The notes: generated from the sequence alone by a model not told the origin. Counted from the stretch's first letter, positions 12,048 through 23,097 are shown. The stretch is 64,000 bases of DNA from Alentia gelatinosa (GCA_950022655.1 OX465592.1:2782623-2846622); one strand, 5' to 3'. A program made the numbers and translations.

Positions 12048-12542
12048 TAAAGGCATATCGGACAATTTGGCGTGAAAATCAAAACACATGTCATTTTTCT
12101 GGAAATTCAATACAATGATCTCTAAGTATCGTAGAGCACATATCTAACTTAAAAATTGGGGGTCACTTTGCTAGATTTTGATTTAGAGATCAATATTATG
12201 ATCATTTTATATATTAGATTATATAGAAATTCTAAAAGGTTGTTTTTCACATAGTAAAACCCATGTAATTTTCTTAAAACTTTCACAGAATATAGATGTA
12301 TAGTACTACATATTTAGGTTTTTTAAATCACCGTCATTGTTTTTGAAAGAATTGAAGAAACCCATATTTGTCAGTACATTTCCTTTGTAAATCAAGCACA
12401 TCTCTAAATCAAAATCTAGCACTGTCACCCCCGATTTTTAAGTCAAGTATGTGCTCTAGAATAATTAAAGATGATTGTATTCAATTATCAGAAAAATTAC
12501 ATGGGTTTTAATTTTCACGCCAAATTGTCCGATATGCCTTTA
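12048..12542. repeat. Family F7 MITE, complete copy
   Basis: Inverted ends TAAAGGCATATCGGACAATT and AATTGTCCGATATGCCTTTA continue inward as GTGAAAATCAAAACAC and TTTTAATTTTCACGCC. The inner arms are also complementary (AACTTAAAAATTGGGGGTCA against CCCCCGATTTTTAAGTC). The whole ~495 bp can fold into a long hairpin. Confidence 0.85.
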
Positions 12543-12884
12543 AACCTACATCCTTGACCGTTTAATCAATAATGACAGAGGAATTTCTTTAGATTTTGTG
12601 TTATATCCGAGTGACCTTTTAGGGGAGGATTGTATAAAAACACTATACAGCGTGGTGTCACAGTGGTATTTGTCAGTAGTGTATAGGACTAGGTTTTACT
12701 CTGTTGTTATTTCATATCATATGATTTATTTAAAAACATCCTGAGCGGTTATAAAACTGTGATGGGGATGTTTCAATTCGGAAATCAGTAGTTTGAGTAA
12801 ATCAAAGTGAAAAACGGCGTTTTAAGTGGAAAAGAACAGTAAGAAACCAAATGACATAATAATAAAGAAACTGATGAGTGTTTG
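12543..12884. other. AT-rich intergenic stretch, nothing recognised
   Basis: No coding signal or repeat family was seen. Confidence 0.4.
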
Positions 12885-13200
12885 GTCTGTGTCCTCGTTC
12901 GCCATCGAGTTTGGAGTGCGCAGTAATGTGAACGAAGGGATAGCCGATTGAATATTCTGAAGCACTCCAACAAGGTGGCGAATAGGGACCCAGTCCAAGC
13001 ACGAATATGCTTCTAATTCTATCCTAGCCAGTAAATATTTATCTGTTTATCACCCATTGAGTAAAAGAATGGAAAACACACAGGATTATGAGGATATAGA
13101 CCATGGAGAACGGGCTGCAATACTCATAGGGCCATGGAGAACGATATCCCAATGTTCAACCTATGGGGGGAAATTCCAGGGGTGAGATAAATGACAATAT
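12885..13200. repeat. Family F1b copy
   Basis: CCTCGTTCGCCATCGAGTTT, GGAGTGCGCAGTAAT, then TAGCCAGTAAATATTTATC and an end CCAGGGGTGAGATAAAT match 35020-35310. Confidence 0.65.
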
Positions 13201-13903
13201 TCTTGGGCCCGTTTGATAATCGACGATCGTACTCAACCCGTGCAACCTGAACCCATTTTGTACGTGTTAACCTCCATTTTAAGCGGGGGGATGTGAGGAG
13301 GTGTGAGGAGGTGTGAGGGGAATTCCGAGAGAAGTGCAGAAATCAGGGGCCCGCTGTCTTATGGGGCGATCTCAAGTATTTATGACACTCCCCACTCTTG
13401 TACATCTTATATCTGTTGTAGATTGTCAATACCTTGCTCTGCTGGCGACAGACTAATGCCCCACGAGTAAAAGTGACCTGCTTTAATCTACAGAGATATC
13501 CAGATACAACAAAAATGAAGAAGTCTCCCCGAGGTATCCACCTGTAGACGACAGTCAGTGTGTAGGCCCGGTAAGTGGATAAAGGGTCGTGTGGAATGTA
13601 ATTAACCTTTGATGTGACATTAACGTGAGGGGAAGTTAAAGGAAGTGGTTCCTCTACTGCCCCAGGCTCTCCGCTCAGTGTGCATTGGGGATAAAGTCTC
13701 ACACTCTCACTTTGAGAACTTGTTGATTTGTGTTTGATGTATGGTTCTGAGTTGTGTAGGACAAGATGAACAACAAGTGGCTTCTAGAATCTAGGTGCTA
13801 TTGTTTCAAGGAATATCTATTGTAACTGAGGATAGAAAACCGATCATATTCTTTCCTCTCCTAGAATTAGAATATTTACACATAGTAATAATTGTATGTT
13901 TCA
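13201..13903. other. Intergenic, F8 fragment then unrecognised sequence
   Basis: 13203-13240 is an F8 end (GGGCCCGTTTGATAATC). The 119-residue minus-strand frame at 13343-13702 shows no domain, repeat or splice context that would support a gene, although it lies in apparently unique sequence. Confidence 0.35.
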
Positions 13904-14238
13904 TTATCCACCTAATATAAAGTATCCATAAAAAATACATAGGGAGTGTGTGTCAGCATAACCGGAGCATACAGATATATCCACCTAATACAGAGTGTCC
14001 ATAGAAAACACATAGGGAGTGTGTATGGACATACCCTGAGCATACAGATATATCCACCTAATGCAAAGTGTCCATAGAAAACACATAGGGCGTATATACA
14101 TACCCGGAGCATACAGATATGTTTATGCTCCGGGCTGCAAAAGCTGGTGTATACGGAAAAATAGTGCGTATGAAAAAATAGTGCGTACCTAAATGAATCA
14201 ATATCAGTACCCCACTTGTCAGGAAAAGGTGGATGATA
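13904..14238. repeat. Family F2 MITE with about three 73-bp units
   Basis: It opens with ATTATCCACCTAATATAAAG and closes with AAAAGGTGGATGATA, the inverted end. Between are units with AGTGTCCATAGAAAACACAT, AGGGAGTGTGTAT and CGGAGCATACAGATATATCC, then a non-repeated tail with GTGCGTACCTAAATGAATCA. Confidence 0.85.
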
Positions 14239-14257
14239 TTCCTGTCCACCGGACATT

Positions 14258-14345
14258 TAAAACTCGGTCTACATTTTAAATGTCCGGGGACAGGGGTTCA
14301 GTAAAGTAATAATTCGCCGACAGGAATACAGTTTTCTGATATTCT
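14258..14345. repeat. Family F15 fragment
   Basis: AACTCGGTCTAC, TTAAATGTCCGGGGACAGG, GGTTCAGTAAAGTAATAATT and AATACAGTTTTCTGATATT are shared with 31198-31300 and 50575-50660. Confidence 0.7.
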
Positions 14346-15290
14346 ACAGATATGAATCATAACAATTGTTTTGTCACGAGGCTTAGCTTGTAGAGCGCCT
14401 TTCCCACCGCGTTGCGACCACGAAAAATAAAGTACAATCTATAACAATTCTCCAAAATACAGTAATTTTGAAGGAAGTCAAGGAAGACACAGCATTAACT
14501 TCTGAACCACCTCGGTGCTAATGTGTGAGGCCCAACGATCTTTTGAAATGTCCCTTACTAAACAATTCAAACATTTCTTTTTTTCATTTGGCTTCAATGA
14601 TAAAGAAAGACGGCATATTGTACTTCCTTTAATATTATATATTTGTTAATTTCCAATGGAGAATTATTGACATATTCTCTTTTGCAATAAATCACTTTAG
14701 TATAAGGTAGGCCTATTTTTGCTTGAAAGAACAATATATTTTTCAAGGCAAAAACCTCTAAAAAAACAACAACAAAAACTGACATGGATATCCCAATTCA
14801 ACTCGCCAATGATGTTGCATATCTAAAGTATATATACAGTATTTGGTCAAAACGCTGAGAAGCAAACATTAATAACTTAGAAAACACTATTGCCTATTGC
14901 AAAGTATTTCCCACAGGAATATTATAATATTCTGCAAGTAAAATAGTAAACGCATGAATAGATTTCATGCGCATATCAGCATATATCCATACTTTGCAGG
15001 TCTATTGCTGCATTTCCTGCCGAAGACTTAAATAAGAGATTGAAAAAAGTTTGAAATACTTCAATAATCACAATTTATAAATCAATGAATCCAGCATATA
15101 TATATACGCGTACATATATAAATATTTATATATATTTAAAGTGATGCAGCAAAAATAATATGATTACATGGTTCATAATTAAGTCCCATTGTTCCTTTAC
15201 TAATCTAATTATGCTTTATCCTATGAAGGGCTACTGATATTCAAATCACACAATAACATCTATTTACTCGTTTTTCTTGTGTTTCCCTTT
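14346..15290. other. AT-rich intergenic stretch, no feature recognised
   Basis: Several short open frames lack domains. Short (TA) runs lie near 15100-15140. Confidence 0.4.
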
Positions 15291-15959
15291 CGTCTTAATT
15301 CCCCTGAGCCTTGACCACCCACACAGAGGGGACTGTCTGCAGCGACACCAAGCGGGGACCAGTGATCATGAAGGTGAATATGTTTTTATCACAATGTGGC
15401 CGTTGGAGGGACCCTGAAAGGGGCGGCTTAGAGAGGGCATTATTAGATCACTGACGATGTCATATCGCCTTGTAATGCGTTCTAATGACCTCCTTCACCT
15501 TCAAATCGGCGCCCGATTGCGTCCCTTTCCCAGCGTCCGTCGGAACGCCGTGTTTACCTTAGTCCCGACACCTCGAACGCCGCACGGACGCTGCCCCAGC
15601 GTCCCACATCAAAGCGCTGGTAACCGGCAGGAATCCTAATCTCGTCAATAAAGGTAGCAGCAGACGACCACGGACGCCGTGTTTTTATTTCCATTGAGCT
15701 GGGGCGACACCTATCGGCGGCTCGCGGCGGCACACTCATCGGTGTCTGTTACATCCTAAACAAGCCGCCCATAAATGGATTATTTACATGTGTGTGCGAC
15801 CGGCTTGTGATTAGGTGCGGCCATTGTCCCGCCCCGCCCCGCCCCGCGCCGCCCCCGCCCCAGAGTCAACACTCTCCCCTCACTCTCCCCTCACTCTCAC
15901 CTCGTTAACCAGCTCCAAGCACATTCCCCGCAATGTTGGAGGGACGGGTTGGGGGTTGA
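15291..15959. other. GC-richer unique intergenic stretch
   Basis: Not repetitive apart from a CCCCGCC-rich piece at 15827-15860. It is the most gene-like composition upstream of the promoter, but short frames on both strands show no recognisable motif. A regulatory element or unrecognised exon cannot be excluded. Confidence 0.3.
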
Positions 15960-16330
15960 CAGGTGCAATTAGTATGAAATCAAGGAAAATGCAACCAAAG
16001 ATACACGAATTCTAGCCTGGTTTGTTTTGTTGTATCTGGCTCCTGTCAATTAGTAAGAAACCAAGGAAATGCAACCAAAGATATACGGATTTTAGGAGCA
16101 TGTTTTGTTAGGTTGTGTCTCGCCTTTCAATTAGTATGAAACCAAGGAAATGCAACCAACGATATAAGGATTTTATGAGCAGTTTTGATATGTTGTATCT
16201 CACCTATCAATTGATATAAAATCAAGGAAACTGCAACCAGAGACACACGAATCTTGGCATGGTTCCTGTCAATTAATATAGAATAAAGAAAAATGAAACC
16301 CAACGACACACGAATTTTATGAGCATGTTT
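15960..16330. repeat. About 80-bp tandem repeat, 4-5 diverged copies
   Basis: TCAATTAGTATGAAACCAAG followed by GAAATGCAACCAAAGATA recurs near 15966, 16047, 16129, 16207 and 16270. The copies have diverged by substitutions and small indels. Confidence 0.8.
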
Positions 16331-17017
16331 TTCTTTATGTCATATCTGCAGCTAGTGAACCCAACGAGTTGACCAATACATATCTTCTATTTCAAGTGAT
16401 GATATTTCCTATTTAAGATAATTCTGTACCTCGTCTGGAAAACGGACATGGCTAGCAATTCACCCCTGAAGATAGACTAAATTATCTATTTTAATGAATA
16501 TGAAGTAAAACTACAACCAATGGAATATACCAGAGAATCCTTCTTAGGTCTAGATACAAACTTGAAGATAGGATTTAATCTATTTGAATTGATGAAGTAG
16601 TAAAACTACAACCGATGGGATATACAATATACATATACCGGAGTACCCTTCTATGTCTAGCTACAAGCCTTATACAAATGTTATACTGGTGAGGATGGCA
16701 CATGCCAGCCCAAGGCTCTGCTTGGAGAGCGAGTCGGCGGGCGGCAGACATCAAAGGTTTATTGGGCGCTCACCTTTATACCGGCCCACTTAGCCCGACT
16801 CGATTGAGATCGAGTCAGGGCAATAATGGTGACGATGGGTCGTGGCGGCGGGTGGGGGGAGGGGGGGGGGGGGGGGAGGTACACGGCAGGCGGTGACAGG
16901 GGGGGGGGGGGGGACGGTCGATGGACAAGAGAACCAGGCTGCGAAATGGTCACCACGTCTTGGTACTGACCCCCCATAAGGATTCTGAGAACTACTATAA
17001 GCTAATGTGGAACTCAC
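16331..17017. other. Intergenic stretch with poly-G tracts
   Basis: A diverged duplicate (TAAAACTACAACCAATGG near 16506 and TAAAACTACAACCGATGGG near 16601) is followed by G runs at 16855-16878 and 16900-16913. Open frames over the G runs are compositional. Confidence 0.5.
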
Positions 17018-17508
17018 GTCCAAATCATTGATTATGAACATTTATTAAATGACTAAACACAATCAGAATAAAGTTCAGTATAGTGTATATCCTTCTCTGA
17101 CTGGTCCATGAATCAACCTTTGTCTTACCCCTAATATAAAATCCCATAGGCTTAATATTAAGTTTCCGTATGCCACGCTGACTGGCATACGGAGTTTTAA
17201 TTTTTATATGCCACAAGTGGCATACAGAATTGTTATCATGTAATATTCCAAAATCGAAGAGACAAGGTAGGATAAAATCAAAACCTGATTCGTTTAAATC
17301 TTGGCCACCGCATTCCACTCCTGGAGTTTTTGATCCAGACTTCACTCGGCTTCGCCTCATGAAGTCACTATGCCAAACTCCAGTCTTGGCATATGGTGGC
17401 CAAGATTAAAACTTATCCAGTTTTACGATAGTATCCCAGCGAGGAGGGGGTGAGGGAGGTGAAGGGGTAGCCATAGGTGACAGGGACTGGAGCCAGTCCA
17501 GTATTGGC
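17018..17508. repeat. Family F4 copy split by a nested F3 element
   Basis: The F4 left arm (TGATTATGAACATTTATTAA, AGAATAAAGTTCAG, CTTCTCTGACTGGTCCATG) runs to about 17105. An F3 element (about 17107-17400; TTACCCCTAATATAAAATCC to TAGGATAAAATCAAAACC, with a GGCCAAGAT palindrome) interrupts it. F4 resumes with AGTATCCCAGCGAGGAGGG and ends GGGACTGGAGCCAGTCCAG. Confidence 0.75.
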
Positions 17509-17744
17509 ATTGACACCCCCCCCCCCCCCAATGAGAATTCTGAGTCCCACTATAAGCTAAAGTGGAATTCACACGGTGGGATTCATGTACCTCACAAGGT
17601 TCAAAATCTCGTGAGATTCTGTTCCTATTTAGGGGTAATTGTCGCCAACAATAACAGAGGAAAAACTTGTCTCAGGGAAATTTATAATTTAGACGAAGAG
17701 ATTGTGTTTGAGTACAGAATGAGATGGGGAATTGTTGTTCATTA

Positions 17745-17940
17745 CAGAAAGAGGCCCCAGGCAGAGTTCCGTAAATAACATCAATCCCATCGAGTTTTGT
17801 AGCATGTACAAGCATGATGGGTCGTTATATATTTATCATATACCCAAAATTAATAAAATCTCAAAATATATTGGCATAGAAGATATGTCTAGTGAAACCC
17901 CACACACTGCTGATATTTCAACCTGTGCAGTATAACAGTG
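17745..17940. repeat. Family F12 fragment
   Basis: GAGTTTTGTAGCATGTACAA, GCATGATGGGTCG and CATATACCCAAAATTAATAA resemble the arm of the copy at 54155-54470. Three short direct motifs TACTGCACAGG follow at 17940-18015. Confidence 0.5.
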
Positions 17941-18540
17941 TACTGCACAGGGTTCAGTACACAATTCTATACTGCACAGGGAGCAGGAGTATATTATTAT
18001 CAAATATACTGCATAGGTATGTAATAAATCACTGTACCTTTTAGCAAACTGGGCCAGCCTGTTGAGTACAACTTCCTAATGTTACGCCTATGATAAAGCT
18101 ATAACTAGGCTATGATAAAGGCTATGATAAAGGCTCGTTAGCCTATAGTAAAGGCACAAAGTATAGGCACAAAATATAGGCTCGCGATCACAACTGCCTC
18201 TTTGACTCCAGCCACGTCCCTCAGGTGTTCTGAAGACAAGTAGCCTCCTTTGTTCTACATATAAACCCTGCTTTATTTAACCTATTATTAGAATTTTAAA
18301 TGTTTTAATTTTATCTTTGAGCTTCTCTGTGTGATTTTCCGCTTTTATTCCTTTTTACGTCTCCTCCCTGACTTCCACCATATATATATATATATCAGTT
18401 GTACAGCGCTCGTCCTTCGCCTCGTGGATGTAAATGGCGGCACTAAAAGCTCCTCAGTATTCTAAATTACGCAATCAATTAACCACGTCTTCGGGTATTG
18501 TACTCGCTGTCAGGCTCAAGATGTTACCGTGTGGTATAAA
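17941..18540. other. Intergenic stretch, minor repeats only
   Basis: It has a cluster of TATACTGCACAGG motifs (17940-18015) and short repeats of GCTATGATAAAGG (18095-18135). No gene evidence was seen. Confidence 0.4.
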
Positions 18541-19192
18541 TAAGCTAAAATGGGGGCCTGTCCTGTAAGGCATGAACCCACTGTGCGATTCTTGTTCCTT
18601 TTCGTGCGATATTTGGTTCCCCCAAATCGCATCGCACAGTGGGTTCAGCCCTGCGATTTCCAGCCCTGCGATTCCGGGACCACCCCCCGTGGAGGGTACA
18701 TTTTCTCGGCGACAAATTGTACCTCGGAGGGACCCAGAATCGCATGCGATAAATTTCAAACATGTCTGAAATTTGTCGTGCGATTCTGTGCCCCCCCCCC
18801 CCCCCCCCGTGGAGAGGGCCGTCGCCCGCCCGTCCCCAAAACGCCCCGGCAGGTCGCTAGATCCTCCATTTTCCTTTCTTTGTATCCTCTTCCCGTCAAA
18901 ATACCTGAAGGAACTTTTCGCGGGGACTAGGGACGGGAGATTTATCCTACCCCTAATAAAAAGCCGCCATAGACTTAACATAGGCAAATTTTATGTGTCA
19001 TGCTGTGACATAAAGTGTTTTTTATGACACTAGAGTAATAAAAAAAATTGACCAATCAGAGACCAGGATTTCAGCTACTACGAAAAAAGTTTCGGTTGCA
19101 CTCAAAATGCCCATTCAGATGGGGTGGACAGCCCGTGCGATATACTGTATTTTTCGCAGGGAGACAAATCGCACAGTGGGTCTTGCCCTTAA
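18541..19192. repeat. Family F16 foldback region with nested F3
   Basis: CATGAACCCACTGTGCGATT (18569) is inverted at 18632 (ATCGCACAGTGGGTTCAGCC) and again near 19165 (AATCGCACAGTGGGTC). Direct copies of CCCTGCGATT also occur. A C run spans 18782-18808, and an F3 fragment lies at about 18940-19045. The 170-residue minus frame at 18475-18987 covers these pieces and is not considered coding. Confidence 0.55.
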
Positions 19193-19508
19193 GGAAAACT
19201 TGTTCCCAGCCAAGCACATTAATGGTACTTAGTTTGTTCTGAAACGCTGAGTGATTACTCGAGGGAAGTCTCTTGAATAGCGAGATATATACGTCGATTA
19301 AAATCCTGGTACAAAAGGTGAGAATATTTGGCTGCCGACAGTAAATGCATCATTTCCTGACATGGCTGCCTTTTAAGGACTGAGCTGGGCGAAGTGTCTA
19401 TATGGGAGTAGGGATCAATCATGAGGGGCCGGAGTGACTGGGACGAAGGGGACGAAGTGACTAGGCCGAGTGTCTGTTAAAGTGGCACACACAAGGCTCT
19501 ATATACAT
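19193..19508. other. Intergenic stretch, nothing recognised
   Basis: No coding or repeat signal beyond short motifs. Confidence 0.4.
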
Positions 19509-19653
19509 ACACAATAACGACTGGTTTTGTGTACAAGTGGCCGTAATCTCCGAGGAGTTGACGTGTAGTAATATCCGAGAGACAGCGAGGATATTATGTC
19601 GTCAACTGCGAGGAGATTGCCACCACTCGTACACAAATCCAGTCGTTATTGTA
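19509..19653. repeat. Family F9 foldback element
   Basis: ACAATAACGACTGGTTTTGT at the left is mirrored by ACACAAATCCAGTCGTTATT at the right. CCGTAATCTCCGAGGAGTTG is mirrored by CAACTGCGAGGAGATTGCC. Nearly the whole 145 bp is a hairpin. Confidence 0.8.
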
Positions 19654-19664
19654 TTTATTATCTA

Positions 19665-19815
19665 CCTACAACTTGATTCAACACTAATGGACGACCTTAT
19701 GGATGGCTAAGACTGACTTAGTAAACAGAATCAGATATCATTAAACGATAACCCTTGTATGAGTTACAGAAAAGGGTCTTCATGTATTATCTAAGATTAC
19801 TCAACAGACCTTAGA
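19665..19815. repeat. Family F8 diverged copy
   Basis: TTGATTCAACACTAATGGAC, GGATGGCTAAGACTG, ACGATAACCCTTGTATGAG and ATTATCTAAGATTACTCAAC match the interior and right end of the copy at 2258-2451. Confidence 0.55.
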
Positions 19816-19974
19816 CTGGTCCTCGTTGAATATGATATAGCAAATGTTTTATAATATTTGATGAATGCTGTTATTCATGTATTCAGTTATAGGTAATTTT
19901 CAAATACTAATTTTTTATACTTTTTTCTTAAGGGGTGATTTCAGTTTTCATCTGATTCTGTGTAGACTACACTT

Positions 19975-19977
<3 letters not shown>

Positions 19978-20049
<72 letters not shown>
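19978..20049. repeat. (TA)n microsatellite
   Basis: About 35 TA dinucleotides. The adjoining open frame that reads through it as alternating Ile-Tyr is not a gene. Confidence 0.98.
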
Positions 20050-20057
<8 letters not shown>

Positions 20058-20359
20058 TATAAGAATAGTGATGTGAGAAATTCAGAGTATAGCTATAAAG
20101 TTTCAAACATCAATTTTGTAGATGTTTTTTGGAGATGTTTTTATTTGTGCAGTGAACCATGCATGCCTGTTAAGGATGCCTTAGCGTCCTACCTGCCAGC
20201 CAACATTCAAAAACACACCTACACCACGTACATAGGCCTATATGTGTTTATCTGTATTTTAATGAAGATAGATACTGCCCAAATAAAACATATTCCCTCT
20301 TTAACATAAATTTGGTTGTCTTCTTCACATTCAACTTTTCTAATATTACTGCGAAAGTA

Positions 20360-20640
20360 ATAATAAGGAACTGCATCGAGATCCATAGCCACTGACAATA
20401 TGCCATGAATCTTGGTTGCGTAGTAATCTCACGAGGCAAACCAAAATGAATTGCATATTATCAGTGACTATGCAGCGAGTGCGGTTCATATTTTATCTCA
20501 ACCCTATCACTGACTAATTGGCTAAAATGTGTGACATTATCCCCCATTGAGTATTTCTGTGCAATACTCCATGAGCGTTGAGTACGAGCTCCCAATGTTA
20601 GCTCTAGGGGGGTAAAAATACCGGGGGTGAGATAAATATC
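20360..20640. repeat. Family F1 copy
   Basis: CTGCATCGAGATCCATAGCC, AATCTCACGAGGCAAACC, TTTTATCTCAACCC, CTCCATGAGCGTTGAGTACG and the end CCGGGGGTGAGATAAAT identify it. The first part matches the variant at 46112-46550. Confidence 0.7.
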
Positions 20641-21618
20641 CCCTCTTTAACTTGTGTAGCGGAGAACTCTCATTTATTTTATACACACAAAAACATCGGC
20701 ATTGAATTCCAAATCAGAGTAAATTTATGTCATTACATTGTGGCCGATTTTAAAGTCACGGTAGAGGTACGGCTCCAAATCGATAGAGACTGCTCTCGTT
20801 ATTTTCGTCTCCACCTCTCGTAAAATGCTCCCTATGTGGCGTGTGTGGCTGTAGACATCAGATTAATAACATCCATAATTATGCAATAGATCCCGTGACT
20901 TTTCACAATTGGGCATGTCACGGACAATATGATGGCGCCTTGCTAAAACGACGCATACTGCTCACTGTGACGTATCGCTGTTATTAGGGGCATAACTCTT
21001 ACAACTCTCATGACTGATTATGCAATGCTAATAATGCTAAATGCTAAAGTGTTTAGGCAATAACATATGCACAGTTCACAATGAGAGGTGGCCAATAGAT
21101 GCCCAATTAAAGCCTCTCTCTCGGGACAGGAATGCTGAATTCATTGGCCCTGCCCACTTATGGGTCTGTTTAGGTAACCTGTTTCGGTGATAAATACTCC
21201 TGCCTCGATGTTCATTTGACAAGGTGCATTCTGGCTAGATAGATCATCTCATTAACATACTGACAACCACGCATGCGCCGAGTGGTCTAAAAGACGCGGG
21301 CAAAGTGGCGTCACATGATGACCAATCATTCCATTATGGCCGGGCCGGCTCCATTTTAAATCTCAAATAAATTTGTTTTGCACTAATGCACACTTTCTTG
21401 TGGTTAATTGAAAGATCTGCTCCGGCGATTTATCAAACTAATCGTGGCTTCGCGTGGTGAACGGTCACGCTCAGTCGGCGCCTGCCGGCCTGCTGAGGAA
21501 CTACGTAGGCCACGCCCCCTGAGCTGTCACTCACTGTCACGTGACGCTGTAGGGGAGGGAGGGAGGGTGGGTGGGAGGGGGTTTGGCTCGCGGCGTGAGG
21601 ACTGGGAAAGAGCAGCGG
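20641..21618 (+). promoter_or_regulatory. Upstream flank and proximal promoter region of the Evx gene
   Basis: This is the longest repeat-free stretch upstream of the gene. Close to the TATA box are a CCACGCCCC GC/KLF-type box (21510-21518) and a CACGTG E-box (21538-21543). Further out are AT-rich homeodomain-type motifs such as CTCATTAACA (21247) and GGTTAATTG (21401). Only these motif matches were seen; activity is inferred from position. Confidence 0.45.
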
Positions 21619-21624
21619 TATAAA
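21619..21624 (+). promoter_or_regulatory. TATA box of the Evx gene
   Basis: A canonical TATAAA in the context GGTATAAAGG lies 768 bp upstream of the start codon on the coding strand. A transcription start would be expected about 25-32 bp downstream, near 21648-21655. No strong initiator motif is seen there. Confidence 0.6.
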
Positions 21625-21743
21625 GGAGGTGATTGAGGGGAGGTGGAGGACTAAAGGGACTGAGCTCGGGAGGGAAAGAGTGCTCAAGACCTCTCACTTA
21701 CTTCTGGTGGGAACACAACCCTCTGTTGCTTCTTCCACCTTCT

Positions 21744-21935
21744 GATATACAAACGGTGACTCTCCCCACGCTGTCAACTCGCTACAGATCCAAACACGGA
21801 CAGAAGCTCTTACTGGACTTTTACTGAATCTTTAACTGGAGTTTTCTTCATCTTAATACACAACCGGTGTCTCTACGCAAGCTGTGAATTCGCTACAGAT
21901 CCACACAACGGACATAATCATTTACCGGACTTTGT
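21744..21935 (+). repeat. 110-bp direct duplication in the 5' leader
   Basis: ATACAAACGGTGACTCTCCC with CGCTACAGATCCAAACACGG (from 21747 and 21780) recurs 110 bp later as ATACACAACCGGTGTCTCTA and CGCTACAGATCCACACAACG. Each copy then has a TTACTGGACTTT or TTACCGGACTTT match. Confidence 0.75.
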
Positions 21936-22084
21936 ACACCTTGATAATCACCACGGACTTCCTCCTGGGTGGACATGCTTCCAGGGCTGTTACTGCTGTG
22001 ATTTAACCCCCTGGAGACGACGCTTTACCATCCTACACCCTCTCCGGTACCTCCCAGGTGGTAGCTTCTATCTTCATTCCTCCT

Positions 22085-22280
22085 GGATATTATACCTCCA
22101 GGTGCTATAGAGTGTAAAGGAGAGTAGCTGTGACTAGATATATACCTCCTTGTACTAAAGGGTGTCTAGGAGAGTGTATGTGACTATATATATATACCTC
22201 CTTGTACTAAAGAGTGTCTAGGAGAGTGTATGTGACTATATATACATCTCCTGGTGCTAAAGAGTGTCTCGTCTGTGACT
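22085..22280 (+). repeat. About 53-bp tandem repeat in the 5' leader
   Basis: TATACCTCCTTGTACTAAAG with GGTGTCTAGGAGAGTGTATG and TGACTATATA recurs about 3.5 times at intervals near 50-55 bp. The two central copies carry ATGTGA; the outer copies have CTGTGA at the same point. Confidence 0.85.
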
Positions 22281-22386
22281 AAATCGCTGCTGATTTCTCC
22301 TACATTGACGTGAGTGAATACAGACGCGCTACAGACGCCGGTAGAACGCCCGGAGGACGCTGATAGGACGCCGGGAGGACGCCGCC

Positions 22387-22924
22387 ATGCAGGCCTTCAT
22401 GACGCCACTCGCCGCGTCCCACCACCAGGAGGAGGAGGAGGAGCGGGAGGAGCTGATCGAGGTGTCCGACGACGCCCCGCCTCCCCCGGCGCAGCCCCGC
22501 CGCTCTCCCCCGCTCTCCCGCTCCCCGACTCCGCCGCCGCACTACCACGCGCCGGGCGCCCACCACCTCCAGGGCCCCGGGCACCACCCGCCGCCGGCCG
22601 CCCCCCACCACCTCCCGGGCGCTCCACACCCACACCACCCGCTGAGCGTGGACGCCCTCAGCATGTCACACCACCACCACCACCACCACCACGTCTCACA
22701 CGGCCTGCATCACCCGCACCTCGCCGGCCGCCGGGGGTCCGTGTCCCCGCCGCCCGGAGGAGAGGGCCGCCCGCCCGCCGGCCGCCGCTCCCCGCCCAGC
22801 CCCGGCCCCGCCCCGCCCCGCCGCGACTCGCCCGGCGCCGACTGCGACATGCGCGGGCTTCACTCGCCGGACTCCGGGTCCGGGTCCGGGTCGGGATCTG
22901 AAGGCGGCACCAACATGGCCAAAG
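22387..22924 (+). CDS. Evx: Evx homeobox transcription factor, coding exon 1 (residues 1-179 plus one base)
   Basis: This exon encodes the N-terminal, low-complexity part of a nuclear even-skipped-class homeodomain factor. The start is the first ATG after an in-frame stop (22342-22344) and has a strong GCCGCCATGC context. Visible parts are an acidic run (residues 15-22), EELIEVSDD (21-29, resembling the EEIEVS stretch of vertebrate EVX), Pro/His-rich sequence, a run of eight His (95-102), and a Ser/Gly tail with HSPDSGSGSGSGSE. The exon ends at 22924 with donor AAAG|GTAAGG, phase 1. It is very GC-rich compared with the flanking AT-rich intron. The N-terminus is poorly conserved in this family, so the call rests on splicing in frame to the homeobox exon at 44113. 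Open frames in other frames here are GC shadows. Confidence 0.88.
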
Positions 22925-22940
22925 GTAAGGAGCAGTTTTT

Positions 22941-23096
22941 ATTATCCACATTATACAAAATGTTCATAGAAAAGACATGGGCAGCTTGTATCTACATACC
23001 CGGCGCATACGGAAATTAGTGCCCATGAAAAGATTGTGCATACCTACAAATGAACTAATATCAGTATCCCACTTTTTAGAAAAAGGTGGATGATAA
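22941..23096. repeat. Family F2 MITE just inside intron 1
   Basis: It starts ATTATCCACATTATACAAAA only 16 bp after the donor GT, has one 73-bp unit (GGGCAGCTTGTATCTACATA, CGGCGCATACGG), and ends AAAAAGGTGGATGATAAA. The inverted termini are intact. Confidence 0.8.
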
Positions 23097-23097
23097 A

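Larger units (their letters stand above)
21650..22386 (+). other. Predicted 5' leader of the Evx mRNA
   Basis: This is the sequence between the predicted start site and the ATG at 22387. I see only three ATGs in it. One opens an 8-codon frame (21975-22001). The other two are ATGTGA start-stops (22178-22183 and 22230-22235) in the 53-bp repeat. An in-frame stop at 22342-22344 fixes 22387 as the first possible start. Assumes an unspliced leader. Confidence 0.5.

Noticed and set aside
13343..13702. 119-codon minus frame as a gene
   Set aside because: No recognised domain, splice context or codon bias; left as unresolved intergenic sequence.
18475..18987. 170-codon minus frame
   Set aside because: It crosses a C run, the F16 palindrome and an F3 fragment; it is not a plausible single exon.
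22314..22901. 195-codon frame overlapping Evx exon 1
   Set aside because: It begins at a non-ATG codon and is a GC-driven shadow of the exon in another frame.
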